Below are positions 1 through 6,255 of a DNA stretch of 12,838 nt, one piece after another. This stretch comes from Alphaproteobacteria bacterium UBA828 (GTDB lineage Bacteria > Pseudomonadota > Alphaproteobacteria > UBA828). Each line of letters opens with the position of its first letter. Within the stretch, counting starts at the first letter, position 1. The translations under genes were made by a program, and so were the position numbers. The stretch is taken from the NCBI GenBank assembly GCA_002296185.1, contig DBHM01000009.1, positions 43,374 to 56,211 of the forward strand, in the 5' to 3' direction. The notes below the pieces were generated by a model, which saw only the letters and a list, made by a program, of their open reading frames with translations, made no database searches and was not told the origin of the DNA.

Positions 1-24
1 GTTCAATCCCAGCCGTGCCCACCA
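1..24 (+). tRNA. tRNA 3' end (partial, isotype not resolved)
   Basis: The window opens inside a tRNA gene. The T-loop signature TTCAATC is at 2-8, followed by the 3' side of the T-stem (9-13), a seven-base acceptor strand CGTGCCC (14-20), discriminator A (21) and an encoded CCA (22-24). The matching 5' acceptor strand would be GGGCACG, just outside the window. The anticodon arm is missing, so the amino acid cannot be named. No clear terminator hairpin follows; the next 69 nt are AT-rich and lead to the membrane-protein gene. Confidence 0.85.
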
Positions 25-93
25 CTATATTCTAAGTAAGTCTTTTTATAAGTTCTGTTCACTCAGCTACTATTCGTATCCAAGGACAGTAAT

Positions 94-585
94 TTGATTG
101 CGACAATAAAAATAGTTGAGGCAGGTAAATTAAAGTACATACTTGTTTGGCTTCTTGCTGTATTTCTATCGGGTATACCTGTGATTATTATTTGGGGGCT
201 ATGGTATAGTTCTCTTGACTTTTTCAAGTTAGGTGAAAATTTAGCTACTTCTGCTGCGGATCCTGATTTAACAGAACGTTTCCAAGCTATGGTTACTATT
301 ACTCCTATCCTGGGGGCTTTTTTTGGACTTTTGGTTCTAGTTATTATTTATAAAAAATTTAAGTCTATAAATAAGCGTAAAGTTATTCCATGGATATTTT
401 TTGCAACTGTCATTAATTATGGAAGGACAGCGTATGATCTGCATGAAATCAATAGTGATATGGGATATGATTCTAGTGGCATGATCATTTCTATTTTAAC
501 TGCAGTGATTATTAAGTCTGGTGGATTTTTGTGGTACTTTTACTTACGTAGAAATATTGAAAAAGTTGAGTACGTAAAAAAGTAA
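94..585 (+). CDS. Small four-helix membrane protein, function unknown (possibly DUF2569-like)
   Basis: This 163-residue protein would sit in the inner membrane. Four hydrophobic segments are visible at about residues 14-37, 66-86, 97-112 and 128-150. A polar, acidic loop (about 45-65) follows the first helix, and basic clusters lie at 87-96 (KKFKSINKRK) and 151-163 (LRRNIEKVEYVKK). The start is a TTG at 94, chosen because AAGGA at 82-86 lies 7 nt upstream and no ATG stands near the first helix. Helix number, a basic stretch before helix 3 and the basic C-terminal tail recall DUF2569 proteins such as E. coli YdgK. That resemblance is from memory and weak. The gene lies alone between a tRNA gene and an isomerase-like gene on the same strand. 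No enzyme motif or partner is visible. Confidence 0.7.
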   Translation: MIATIKIVEAGKLKYILVWLLAVFLSGIPVIIIWGLWYSSLDFFKLGENLATSAADPDLTERFQAMVTITPILGAFFGLLVLVIIYKKFKSINKRKVIPWIFFATVINYGRTAYDLHEINSDMGYDSSGMIISILTAVIIKSGGFLWYFYLRRNIEKVEYVKK

Positions 586-657
586 TGATGTAGGTTTTTT
601 TAAAATAGTTAATATATAAACTCCGAATCAAGAGATAATAAAAGTAGGTCAGCTAAT

Positions 658-1254
658 ATGAAAACAATAGATTTTTGGTTTTCCATAGGAAGTACATATA
701 CATATCTCACGGTTTTGCGACTGAGAAATCTGTTCAATCAAAAAAATATCCAAATAAATTATTATCCATTTAGTGTTAGAACAGTAATGAAAGAAATGGA
801 TAATATTCCTTTCCCTCCTTCTAAGAAGTCAAAGGTAGATTATATGTGGCGGGATATTCAGCGGAGATCGGAACTTTATAAAATTCCTATCCCAAACGTT
901 CCTGTTCCTTATCCAATAAAAGACCTTGATTTGGCTAATAGGATAGCTGTTGTCGGAATCGAGGAGGGTTGGTGCCTCAATTATTTAGAGGCTACTTATA
1001 GGAGGTGGTTTTTGGATTTTAGTCTGGCGGGTAGTGATGAGAATATTTTATCTACGTGTAAGGAAATAAATTTAGATTATAAATATATTCTAAATACTGC
1101 GAACTCATCTGAGATTAAATATAAATATAAAAATTTAACCAATTTAGCTAAAGATATAGGTATATTTGGATCCCCAACATTCGTGGTTGGTAAAGAGATT
1201 TTTTGGGGCGATGATAGACTTGAAGACGCTATAGATTGGCTTGGCAAACCTTAG
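658..1254 (+). CDS. 2-hydroxychromene-2-carboxylate isomerase / GST-kappa family (DsbA-like) protein
   Basis: A 198-residue thioredoxin-fold protein of the glutathione-dependent HCCA isomerase (NahD)/GST-kappa family, probably cytosolic because no signal peptide is seen. The N-terminal strand-turn has STYTYL (12-17), where family members have SPYxYL; Ser12 would be the residue that activates glutathione. A helical insert carries the family pattern MWRDIQRRSELY (63-74). The cis-proline loop GIFGSPTFVVG is at 168-178 and the closing motif FWGDDRLEDAIDWL at 182-195. Length is typical. ATG at 658 is preceded by AGG at 646-648. NahD acts in naphthalene breakdown, but no other aromatic-degradation gene is here. 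The true substrate is unknown, and a glutathione-dependent isomerase or detoxifying role is the safest reading. It converges on the next gene with only 7 nt between them. Confidence 0.88.
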   Translation: MKTIDFWFSIGSTYTYLTVLRLRNLFNQKNIQINYYPFSVRTVMKEMDNIPFPPSKKSKVDYMWRDIQRRSELYKIPIPNVPVPYPIKDLDLANRIAVVGIEEGWCLNYLEATYRRWFLDFSLAGSDENILSTCKEINLDYKYILNTANSSEIKYKYKNLTNLAKDIGIFGSPTFVVGKEIFWGDDRLEDAIDWLGKP

Positions 1255-1261
1255 CGAAGAG

Positions 1262-1546
1262 TTATTTGATGGAGTTATCAAATTTCTGCCGGGCTAATTT
1301 TGGGTAGTCGTTAAAGTATTTAGTTATTTCCAATAAAGAAAATTCATTTAGTATAGATGAATTACTCTCTCTTTCTAGAAGGAATCTAAAGGAGAACTCT
1401 ATTAACTCTTCTTTATCTACGTTATTTTGAGTTAGACTTTTATGATATGAATCGGTTAATTTTACTAGATGTGTAGTGCTAGTTTCTCCGAATACCTCAA
1501 CTTTAAACGTAGATCCGTCAATATTGCTTATTGCTAGGCGTATCAT
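1262..1546 (-). CDS. Conserved hypothetical protein, 94 aa
   Basis: I cannot assign a function. The 94-residue protein is soluble and acidic with no signal peptide. Its C-terminal part reads FSFRFLLERESNSSIL, then EFSLLEITKYFNDYPK. From memory this matches a short proteobacterial hypothetical family with a strongly conserved 'SFEFLLEREP..SIL..FdL..I.rYFPeYE' core. The N-terminal half (1-30) looks like beta strands and the rest helical. ATG at 1546 is preceded by AAAGGA (minus strand, about 6 nt away), a good ribosome binding site. It is divergent from the DUF3553 gene and convergent with the isomerase gene. Coding status rests on the good RBS and the family pattern. Confidence 0.8.
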   Translation of the reverse strand: MIRLAISNIDGSTFKVEVFGETSTTHLVKLTDSYHKSLTQNNVDKEELIEFSFRFLLERESNSSILNEFSLLEITKYFNDYPKLARQKFDNSIK

Positions 1547-1618
1547 TGTTAATCCTTTTAAATTTATGGTATCTTAATATAAATATATTTTTGTATCTAA
1601 AGTATATATGGTTGATAA

Positions 1619-1807
1619 GTGAAAAGTAATTTTGTTCCGGGAGATTGGGTTATTAGCCCACAAAGTCCAGAATGGGGCGTTGGGCAGGTGCAATCAATAG
1701 ATCAGCATCGGGTTACAGTCAATTTTGAACACTCAGGAAAAAGGGTGATCAATTTATATGTGGTGAATCTTGAGCCATCCAACCCACCCTATGATCCCGT
1801 TTGTTAA
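1619..1807 (+). CDS. DUF3553 domain protein
   Basis: A 62-residue single-domain protein. It shows the DUF3553 pattern: FVPGDWV (5-11), an EWGVGQVQSI block, then RVTVNFEHSGKRVIN, ending in a VVNLEP-type strand. DUF3553 proteins are small, widespread in Alphaproteobacteria and of unknown function. The 'GDWV...WGxGxV' layout is reminiscent of Tudor/KOW-like beta barrels found in transcription and repair factors, which would fit a nucleic-acid or protein-docking role, but that is inference. The start is GTG at 1619: an in-frame stop lies directly upstream (1616-1618), so no longer form exists. Upstream of GTG there is no clear Shine-Dalgarno. A fumarylacetoacetate-hydrolase-family gene follows after 47 nt on the same strand and may be co-transcribed. 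Confidence 0.88.
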   Translation: MKSNFVPGDWVISPQSPEWGVGQVQSIDQHRVTVNFEHSGKRVINLYVVNLEPSNPPYDPVC

Positions 1808-1841
1808 TTTTAAATATATAATTGTTCATATTAACTATATT

Positions 1842-1847
1842 AGGAAG
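1842..1847 (+). promoter_or_regulatory. Ribosome binding site that fixes the FAH-family start
   Basis: AGGAAG lies 7 nt before ATG 1855. The reading frame stays open up to an ATG at 1822, but that one has no comparable site and would add 11 residues absent from the family's normal N-terminus. The start at 1855 is therefore preferred. Confidence 0.7.
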
Positions 1848-1854
1848 ATTTTTT

Positions 1855-2712
1855 ATGAGGATAATGCGTGTTGGTGATAGGGGTTCTGAACGCCCAGCTG
1901 TTTGCAGTGATGATGGCGGTATAAGGGATATTTCCAGTATTGTATCTGATATTAATGGGAATTGGTTGGCTTCCGGGGGAATTAATCAACTCAAGTCATT
2001 AATGCTAGAGAGTAATAAAAATTTTCCAACCCTAGATAGTAATGGTCTCAGAATTGGTGCTCCCTTAGCCAGGCCTGGAAATATAATTGCAATAGGTCTT
2101 AATTATGAAGACCATGCACTTGAGGCAGGAATGGAGATTCCGGAAGAGCCTATCATTTTTTGTAAGGCGCCTAGCAGTTATTCAGGTCCAAATGATGATG
2201 TTCTTATTCCACCAGGTAGTACAAAAACAGATTGGGAAGTAGAGCTTGGCATAGTTATAGGAAAGGAAGCAAAATACCTCAAATCAGAAATCGAGGCATT
2301 AGAGTATATTGCTGGATACTGTGTTGTTAATGATGTTTCAGAGCGAGCGCTTCAGCTTGAAAGAGGTCCAACATGGATCAAGGGTAAGTCTGCTGAGTCT
2401 TTTTGCCCGGTTGGTCCTTGGCTTGTTACACCTGACGAGATAAATGATCCTGGTAATTTAAGTATGCTTTTAAGCGTTAACGGTGAAGTTCGTCAGAAAG
2501 GCTCAACAAATACAATGATTTTTGGTCCTGCTTATATAGTCTGGTATTGTAGTCAGTTTATGGTTCTTGAGCCCGGGGATCTTATAGCAACAGGAACTCC
2601 TCCAGGAGTAGGGATGGGTTTAAAGCCACCAGTTTACCTTAAGGCGGGCGACATTATGGAGTTAGAGATTGAAGGTTTAGGAAAGCAAAAACAAAAGGTT
2701 ATTAAGGGCTAG
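1855..2712 (+). CDS. Fumarylacetoacetate hydrolase family protein, likely a 2,4-diketo-3-deoxy-sugar-acid hydrolase type
   Basis: A 285-residue cytosolic metal-dependent C-C bond hydrolase or lyase of the FAH superfamily. A short N-terminal domain (1-70) precedes the FAH barrel. IAIGLNYEDHALE (78-90) opens the barrel. Metal ligands are probably Glu128 and Glu130 (WEVELG) and Asp160 (VVNDVSER). Lys177 in the WIKGKS block and the LEPGDLIATGTPPGVG loop (238-253) are family hallmarks. The blocks GPTWIKGKSAESFCPVGPWL and the GLKPPVYLKAGD tail resemble the branch that cleaves 2,4-diketo-3-deoxy-L-fuconate or -rhamnonate, often annotated as ureidoglycolate lyase. No other gene of those sugar pathways is present, so the substrate is uncertain. 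It follows the DUF3553 gene by 47 nt. Confidence 0.92.
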   Translation: MRIMRVGDRGSERPAVCSDDGGIRDISSIVSDINGNWLASGGINQLKSLMLESNKNFPTLDSNGLRIGAPLARPGNIIAIGLNYEDHALEAGMEIPEEPIIFCKAPSSYSGPNDDVLIPPGSTKTDWEVELGIVIGKEAKYLKSEIEALEYIAGYCVVNDVSERALQLERGPTWIKGKSAESFCPVGPWLVTPDEINDPGNLSMLLSVNGEVRQKGSTNTMIFGPAYIVWYCSQFMVLEPGDLIATGTPPGVGMGLKPPVYLKAGDIMELEIEGLGKQKQKVIKG

Positions 2713-2763
2713 AATGTCTACTGAGGGATGTTTTCTGGAAATACTAGAGCATTTTTCCTTACG

Positions 2764-2792
2764 TTGACAGTTTCTAAATGTCGTTTTATTGT
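2764..2792 (+). promoter_or_regulatory. Candidate sigma-70-type promoter for rpmJ
   Basis: A perfect -35 hexamer TTGACA (2764-2769) is followed after 17 nt by TATTGT (2787-2792), which keeps T1, A2, T3 and T6 of TATAAT. Transcription would start near 2799, leaving about 25 nt before the bL36 ATG, with GGAAG (2810-2814) as ribosome binding site. Position, spacing and lack of any other gene in the gap all agree. Confidence 0.55.
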
Positions 2793-2823
2793 GCGCGCAT
2801 CTTAACACTGGAAGCTATTAGAT

Positions 2824-2949
2824 ATGAAGATTTTAAAATCACTGCGTTCGGCCAAGATTAGAGATAGGGGATGTCAGGTAGTGCGTCGCCGAGGCCGTGT
2901 ATATGTTATTAATAAGCGCAACCCAAGGTTTAAGGCGAGACAAGGCTAG
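2824..2949 (+). CDS. rpmJ: 50S ribosomal protein bL36, zinc-free (C-minus) type
   Basis: A 41-residue basic protein, MKILKSLRSAKIRDRGCQVV at the N-terminus, then RRRGRVYVINKRNPRFKARQG. It is a component of the large ribosomal subunit. It matches the alphaproteobacterial bL36 (YkgO-like) form. Only one cysteine (Cys17) remains of the C-C-C-H zinc ribbon of the classic protein, so it should fold without zinc. Translation starts at ATG 2824, with GGAAG 9 nt upstream, and a promoter-like sequence lies directly before. It stands as a single gene, convergent with the pyruvate kinase operon. Finding bL36 near pyruvate kinase and a DUF1244 gene agrees with the arrangement I recall from other Alphaproteobacteria. 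Confidence 0.95.
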   Translation: MKILKSLRSAKIRDRGCQVVRRRGRVYVINKRNPRFKARQG

Positions 2950-2984
2950 TTTCTTAATATTGGACTATAGTTGATTCTCTATCG

Positions 2985-3026
2985 ATTCTTATTAAGGTCT
3001 AAGTGATAATAAGATTAAATAAGAAT
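2985..3026. terminator. AT-rich inverted repeats between convergent rpmJ and pyk, possible weak bidirectional terminator
   Basis: ATTCTTATT (2985-2993) can pair with AATAAGAAT (3018-3026). The overlapping TCTTATTA (2987-2994) can instead pair with TAATAAGA (3007-3014) across a 12-nt loop. The two hairpins exclude each other. Stems are AT-rich and the following T-run is short and broken, so termination strength is doubtful. The position between two converging genes is what supports the call. Confidence 0.35.
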
Positions 3027-3035
3027 ATTTGACTT

Positions 3036-4451
3036 TTAAATTACTGTCTCAATTCTTAAAACATTTGTCGCCCCAGGTGTCCCAAAGGGTACTCCTGCTG
3101 TAATTACAATCTGATCATTTCTTTTTGCATAACCTTCAGTCAATGCATGTATCGATGCTTTTTCTACCATTTGTTTAAAACTTTTAGCATCTTCGGTGTG
3201 GACGCAATGGATTCCCCATACAATTGAAAGTGCTCTTGCTGTTGCTAGGCTAGGTGTAAGTACTAGTATAGGTACTTTTGGCCTTTCTCTCGCGGCCCGA
3301 ACAGCAGTAGAGCCAGAAGTAGTATATGTGGTTATTGCTGCGGCCCCAATAGTATCAGCCACTTGTCTAGCAGCGGCAGTTATCGCATCAGCAGTAGTGG
3401 CTTCAGGGCTATTAAGTTGGTTTTTGGTAATTTCTTTATATGCTGTATCATCCTCAACACACTCAATTATTCTATCCATTATTTGCACAGACTCGCTCGG
3501 AAAATCACCTATAGCTGTTTCTGCAGATAGCATAAGAGCATCTGCTCCATCATAAACGCCTGTTGCAACATCAGATGCTTCTGCTCGAGTCGGGGCTGGA
3601 TTATTTATCATAGACTCAAGCATTTGTGTTGCAACAACAACTGGTTTGCCTGCACGTCTACTTTTTCTGATAATTCTTTTTTGTATTGCTGGAACTTCTT
3701 CGGGTGCGAGTTCTACGCCTAGGTCCCCGCGAGCCACCATTATACCATCTGAGAGATTTATAATTTCTTCAATATTCTTTAATGCTGAAGGCTTCTCTAG
3801 TTTTGCCATGATACGAGCCTTATCACCAACAATATTTTTTAATTCTATTAAATCGTCAGGTCTTTGAACGAAGGAAAGTGCAACCCAATCTAGTCCTAGA
3901 CATAGTCCAAACTCTAAATCCTCCCTGTCTTTTTTAGTCAATGCTTTAAGCTTAAGATCAGTATTTGGAAGGTTTACACCTTTATGGCTATAAATAGTAC
4001 CTCCAACAATTACTTGTGTATTTACATAACCTGAACCGTTCTCCTTAACTTTAAGTATGATTCTTCCATCATCAATTAGAATTTCATCTCCCAGTGAAAG
4101 GGATGAAAAAAGTTCAGGGTGGGGTAGGGGGGCCCTATGTTCGTCACCTGGAATATTTTTTAAATCTAAGGTAAAGGGGTCTCCGGCGAGAACATTAGTT
4201 TTATCACCATTAATTTCACCTATTCTTAGTTTGGGCCCCTGAAGATCCATTAGTATGCCAATTGGTCGATCAAGATTCTTCTCAAGCTCTCTTATAATTT
4301 TATATCTTTGACTATGCTCGCTGTGCGATCCATGGCTAAAATTTAGACGAAAGACGTCGACTCCAGAAAGAAAAAGCGATCGAATTTCCTCTGCACTTGA
4401 AGTAGAGGGTCCAAGAGTGGCAACTATACGTGCTCTACGATGTCGTCGCAT
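3036..4451 (-). CDS. pyk: Pyruvate kinase
   Basis: Transfers phosphate from phosphoenolpyruvate to ADP, giving pyruvate and ATP; cytosolic. Length is 471 residues, full for a bacterial enzyme. The barrel domain shows VFRLNFSHG (33-41, Arg35, Asn37, Ser39), MDLQGPKLRIG (68-78) and IDDGRI in the lid region. AKLEKP (216-221) carries catalytic Lys217 and metal ligand Glu219, followed by ARGDLGVEL (240-248, Asp243), VVVATQMLESM (271-281) and the LMLSAETAIG loop (307-315). The C-terminal regulatory domain (about 350-471) is complete. ATG 4451 has AGGA about 7 nt upstream, inside the 14-nt gap after the glycerate kinase stop. The two genes are thus one operon, the TtuD-TtuE pairing. All key residues are present, so it should be active. 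Confidence 0.98.
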   Translation of the reverse strand: MRRHRRARIVATLGPSTSSAEEIRSLFLSGVDVFRLNFSHGSHSEHSQRYKIIRELEKNLDRPIGILMDLQGPKLRIGEINGDKTNVLAGDPFTLDLKNIPGDEHRAPLPHPELFSSLSLGDEILIDDGRIILKVKENGSGYVNTQVIVGGTIYSHKGVNLPNTDLKLKALTKKDREDLEFGLCLGLDWVALSFVQRPDDLIELKNIVGDKARIMAKLEKPSALKNIEEIINLSDGIMVARGDLGVELAPEEVPAIQKRIIRKSRRAGKPVVVATQMLESMINNPAPTRAEASDVATGVYDGADALMLSAETAIGDFPSESVQIMDRIIECVEDDTAYKEITKNQLNSPEATTADAITAAARQVADTIGAAAITTYTTSGSTAVRAARERPKVPILVLTPSLATARALSIVWGIHCVHTEDAKSFKQMVEKASIHALTEGYAKRNDQIVITAGVPFGTPGATNVLRIETVI

Positions 4452-4465
4452 ATTTAAATCCTACG

Positions 4466-5743
4466 TTATAATTTTATATCAGGTGAAATTAAAATTGCTC
4501 TAAAATCATTAACATTAGTTAATGTTGGTCCAGTTATAACAAGATCATCTAGGGCTTTAAAAAAACCATATGAATCATTAGTTTCTTGATGTTGTTTTAA
4601 GGATATTCCAGCCAATTTTGCGCGTTTCAATGTATCTGGTGTTACTATTACCCCGGCATTATCCTCTGTACCGTCTATTCCATCGGTGTCACAAGCAATA
4701 CAGTATATATTTCTATTACCATTGAGTGTTTCGGCAACACCGAGGGCGTATTCTGCATTCCTGCCGCCACGGCCTGGCCCACTTACTGTGACAGTTGTCT
4801 CTCCGCCTGATAATAAGATTGTATTTTTCTTTTCTTTAAGGGCTAGAAGAGCGTGATCTGAGCCTAATTTTCTAGCTTCTCCTTCAAGCGCGTCTCCTAG
4901 AACTATTGGTTTTAAACCGTGATGACGTGCAAATGTAGCTGCTGCATCTAAAGATAATGAAGGCTTTGCTATAGTATGGTATGAAGTCTTTATTAAGCGT
5001 ACATCTCCGCTTTTAGGGGTTTCTTCTTTTCCGCATTTAATAAAATCAATTATTTCTCTAGGTTTACTGATATTATAATTTTCTAGAATTTTTTGTGCAT
5101 CTTTAAAGGTAGTTGCATCAGGTACAGTGGGTCCGGAAGCTATTACTGAGGGGTCGTCACCAGGAACATCAGATATAGCCAATGTAACGAGACAGGCTGG
5201 ATGGGATGCTATAGCAAGTTTACCTCCTTTTATAGCCGATAGATGTTTACGCACACAATTTATTTCAGAAATAGTAGCGCCAGATCTTAGTAAGGAATCA
5301 GTTACGAGCTTTTTGTTATCAAGTGAAACTCCATCAGCGGGAAGTGTGAGAAGCGCAGATCCCCCGCCAGATATTAGGCATATTACTAGATCTTCTGAAT
5401 TTATAGAATCTAATAGCCTCATTATCTTCATTGAAGCTTTTTTTCCTGACATATCTGGTATTGGATGTCCTGCTTCAATTACTTTAATATATTTTGTAGG
5501 GTAACTATGGCCATACCTAGTAATAACTAGGCCCTGGAGTGAGGTTGGCCAATGCTTTTCTACAGTTGCAGCCATAGCTCCAGCGGCTTTGCCTGCTCCT
5601 ATGACTATAGTTTTTCCCTTTGGAGGAGAGGGAAGAAAATTTGGGAGGCAATTAGCTGGTTTTGCTACGTTTACAGCAGATAAAAAGAGATTTTCAAGAA
5701 ACTCTCTAGTGTCTATTTTATTTCCTTTTGTATCAATGAACAT
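4466..5743 (-). CDS. Glycerate 2-kinase (DUF4147/MOFRL family; TtuD/GckA type)
   Basis: Phosphorylates D-glycerate to 2-phosphoglycerate with ATP. The family is often misnamed hydroxypyruvate reductase (TtuD), because it was first described in tartrate utilisation. The protein has 425 residues. The N-terminal DUF4147 domain has VIGAGKAAGAM (47-57), AGHPIPD (91-97), the SGGGSA nucleotide loop (125-130), VRKHLSAIKGGKL (164-176) and SDVPGDDPSVIASGPTVPD (191-209). The C-terminal MOFRL domain shows LLSGGETTVTVSGPGRGGRN (about 308-327), then DTDGIDGTEDNAG. ATG 5743 has only a weak upstream RBS (GAGAT). Pyruvate kinase follows 14 nt downstream. With enolase supplied elsewhere, the operon takes glycerate from photorespiration-like, serine, tartrate or allantoin metabolism down to pyruvate. 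The exact source is not visible here. Confidence 0.95.
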   Translation of the reverse strand: MFIDTKGNKIDTREFLENLFLSAVNVAKPANCLPNFLPSPPKGKTIVIGAGKAAGAMAATVEKHWPTSLQGLVITRYGHSYPTKYIKVIEAGHPIPDMSGKKASMKIMRLLDSINSEDLVICLISGGGSALLTLPADGVSLDNKKLVTDSLLRSGATISEINCVRKHLSAIKGGKLAIASHPACLVTLAISDVPGDDPSVIASGPTVPDATTFKDAQKILENYNISKPREIIDFIKCGKEETPKSGDVRLIKTSYHTIAKPSLSLDAAATFARHHGLKPIVLGDALEGEARKLGSDHALLALKEKKNTILLSGGETTVTVSGPGRGGRNAEYALGVAETLNGNRNIYCIACDTDGIDGTEDNAGVIVTPDTLKRAKLAGISLKQHQETNDSYGFFKALDDLVITGPTLTNVNDFRAILISPDIKL

Positions 5744-5773
5744 CTAATCTCATCAGCTGGTATAATCTTTTTG

Positions 5774-5802
5774 ATTATAATTATAACATCTGTTTAGCTA
5801 AA
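5774..5802 (-). promoter_or_regulatory. Candidate promoter for the glycerate kinase-pyruvate kinase operon
   Basis: On the minus strand TTTAGC (5802-5797) lies 17 nt before TATAAT (5779-5774). A second TATAAT (5785-5780) sits directly upstream in tandem. The -35 matches only 3 of 6 bases, but the -10 is perfect and lies 30 nt from the glycerate kinase ATG. Confidence 0.4.
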
Positions 5803-5803
5803 C
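5792..5803. promoter_or_regulatory. 12-bp perfect palindrome, candidate operator
   Basis: GTTTAGCTAAAC is a perfect 12-bp palindrome in the 204-nt gap between glycerate kinase and the DUF1244 gene. It covers the proposed -35 of the glycerate kinase promoter, a position suited to repression. A second palindrome, TTATAATTATAA (5775-5786), overlaps the -10 region. No regulator gene is in the window. The rest of the gap (5744-5947) shows no RNA gene or convincing short reading frame. Confidence 0.3.
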
Positions 5804-5947
5804 TATGACTTATTGATATGTTGTTAAAAAGTATCTCATAAAATACCAATCTACAGATCGGTAGGGCTTGATTTATAGTATTTGAGTAATATTCTTATAA
5901 CACACTATCTATCTATGATGTGTATTAAATATTTAGAGGAAGAAAAA

Positions 5948-6238
5948 ATGAATCCAGAATTGCAGAAAGAGATTGAAGCCGCGGCTTTTCGTGCCTTAGT
6001 TGGGCATCTTCGGGAGCGTTCTGATGTCCAAAATATTGACCTTATGAATCTTGCTGGTTTTTGTAGAAATTGTCTTTCTAAATGGTATTCTACTGCTGCA
6101 GGAGAAAATGGTATTGAGTTAAATTATGAGGACGCACGTACAATTGTTTACGGAATGCCTTATTCCGAATGGAAAGCTAAACATCAGCTAGAGGCCAGCG
6201 CCGAAAAGCTTAAGGTTTTTGATGAGTCGCAGAAATAA
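5948..6238 (+). CDS. DUF1244 domain protein
   Basis: A 96-residue soluble protein of the DUF1244 family, function unknown. It shows the family's signature FCRNCLSKWY (38-47) with a CxxC pair (Cys39, Cys42), preceded by the helical ALVGHLRERSDVQN stretch (16-29) and followed by the conserved YGMPYSEWKAKHQ (68-80). The CxxC could bind metal or undergo redox change; this is inference. The frame is open back to 5882, but ATG 5948 is chosen because AGAGGA (5935-5940) lies 7 nt upstream and the family starts with a short 'MxxExQ..IEAAAFRRL'-like helix. In many Alphaproteobacteria DUF1244 genes lie near pyruvate kinase, as here. It is divergent from the glycerate kinase operon and convergent with the SDR gene (17-nt gap). 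Confidence 0.93.
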   Translation: MNPELQKEIEAAAFRALVGHLRERSDVQNIDLMNLAGFCRNCLSKWYSTAAGENGIELNYEDARTIVYGMPYSEWKAKHQLEASAEKLKVFDESQK

Positions 6239-6255
6239 TAATTAAGTTAGTCTTT

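Noticed and set aside
1..93. tRNA 3' end as an integration site for a mobile element
   Set aside because: No integrase, no second copy of the tRNA 3' sequence was noticed in the window, and the neighbouring genes show no clear compositional break.
185..198. Homopolymer-rich stretches such as ATTTGGGGGCT as slippage sites
   Set aside because: Single short G-runs in an intact reading frame; no sign of frameshift or phase variation.
658..2712. An aromatic-compound degradation cluster (HCCA isomerase-like plus FAH-family hydrolase)
   Set aside because: The two genes are not in one operon (two other genes, one on the opposite strand, lie between) and no dioxygenase, aldolase or regulator is present.
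2737..2758. Possible terminator hairpin after the FAH-family gene (GGAAA/TTTCC)
   Set aside because: Only five base pairs with a long loop and no T-run after the stem; too weak to call.
3196..3555. Plus-strand open frame inside the pyruvate kinase gene
   Set aside because: It lies wholly antisense to a gene with complete pyruvate kinase motifs, has no RBS, and its protein is a low-complexity Ala/Ser-rich shadow.
5868..5919. Promoter for the DUF1244 gene (TTGATT at 5868, TATAAC at 5896, TATGAT at 5914)
   Set aside because: The hexamers do not pair at acceptable spacing (the TTGATT-to-TATAAC gap is 22 nt), so no promoter could be assigned with confidence.
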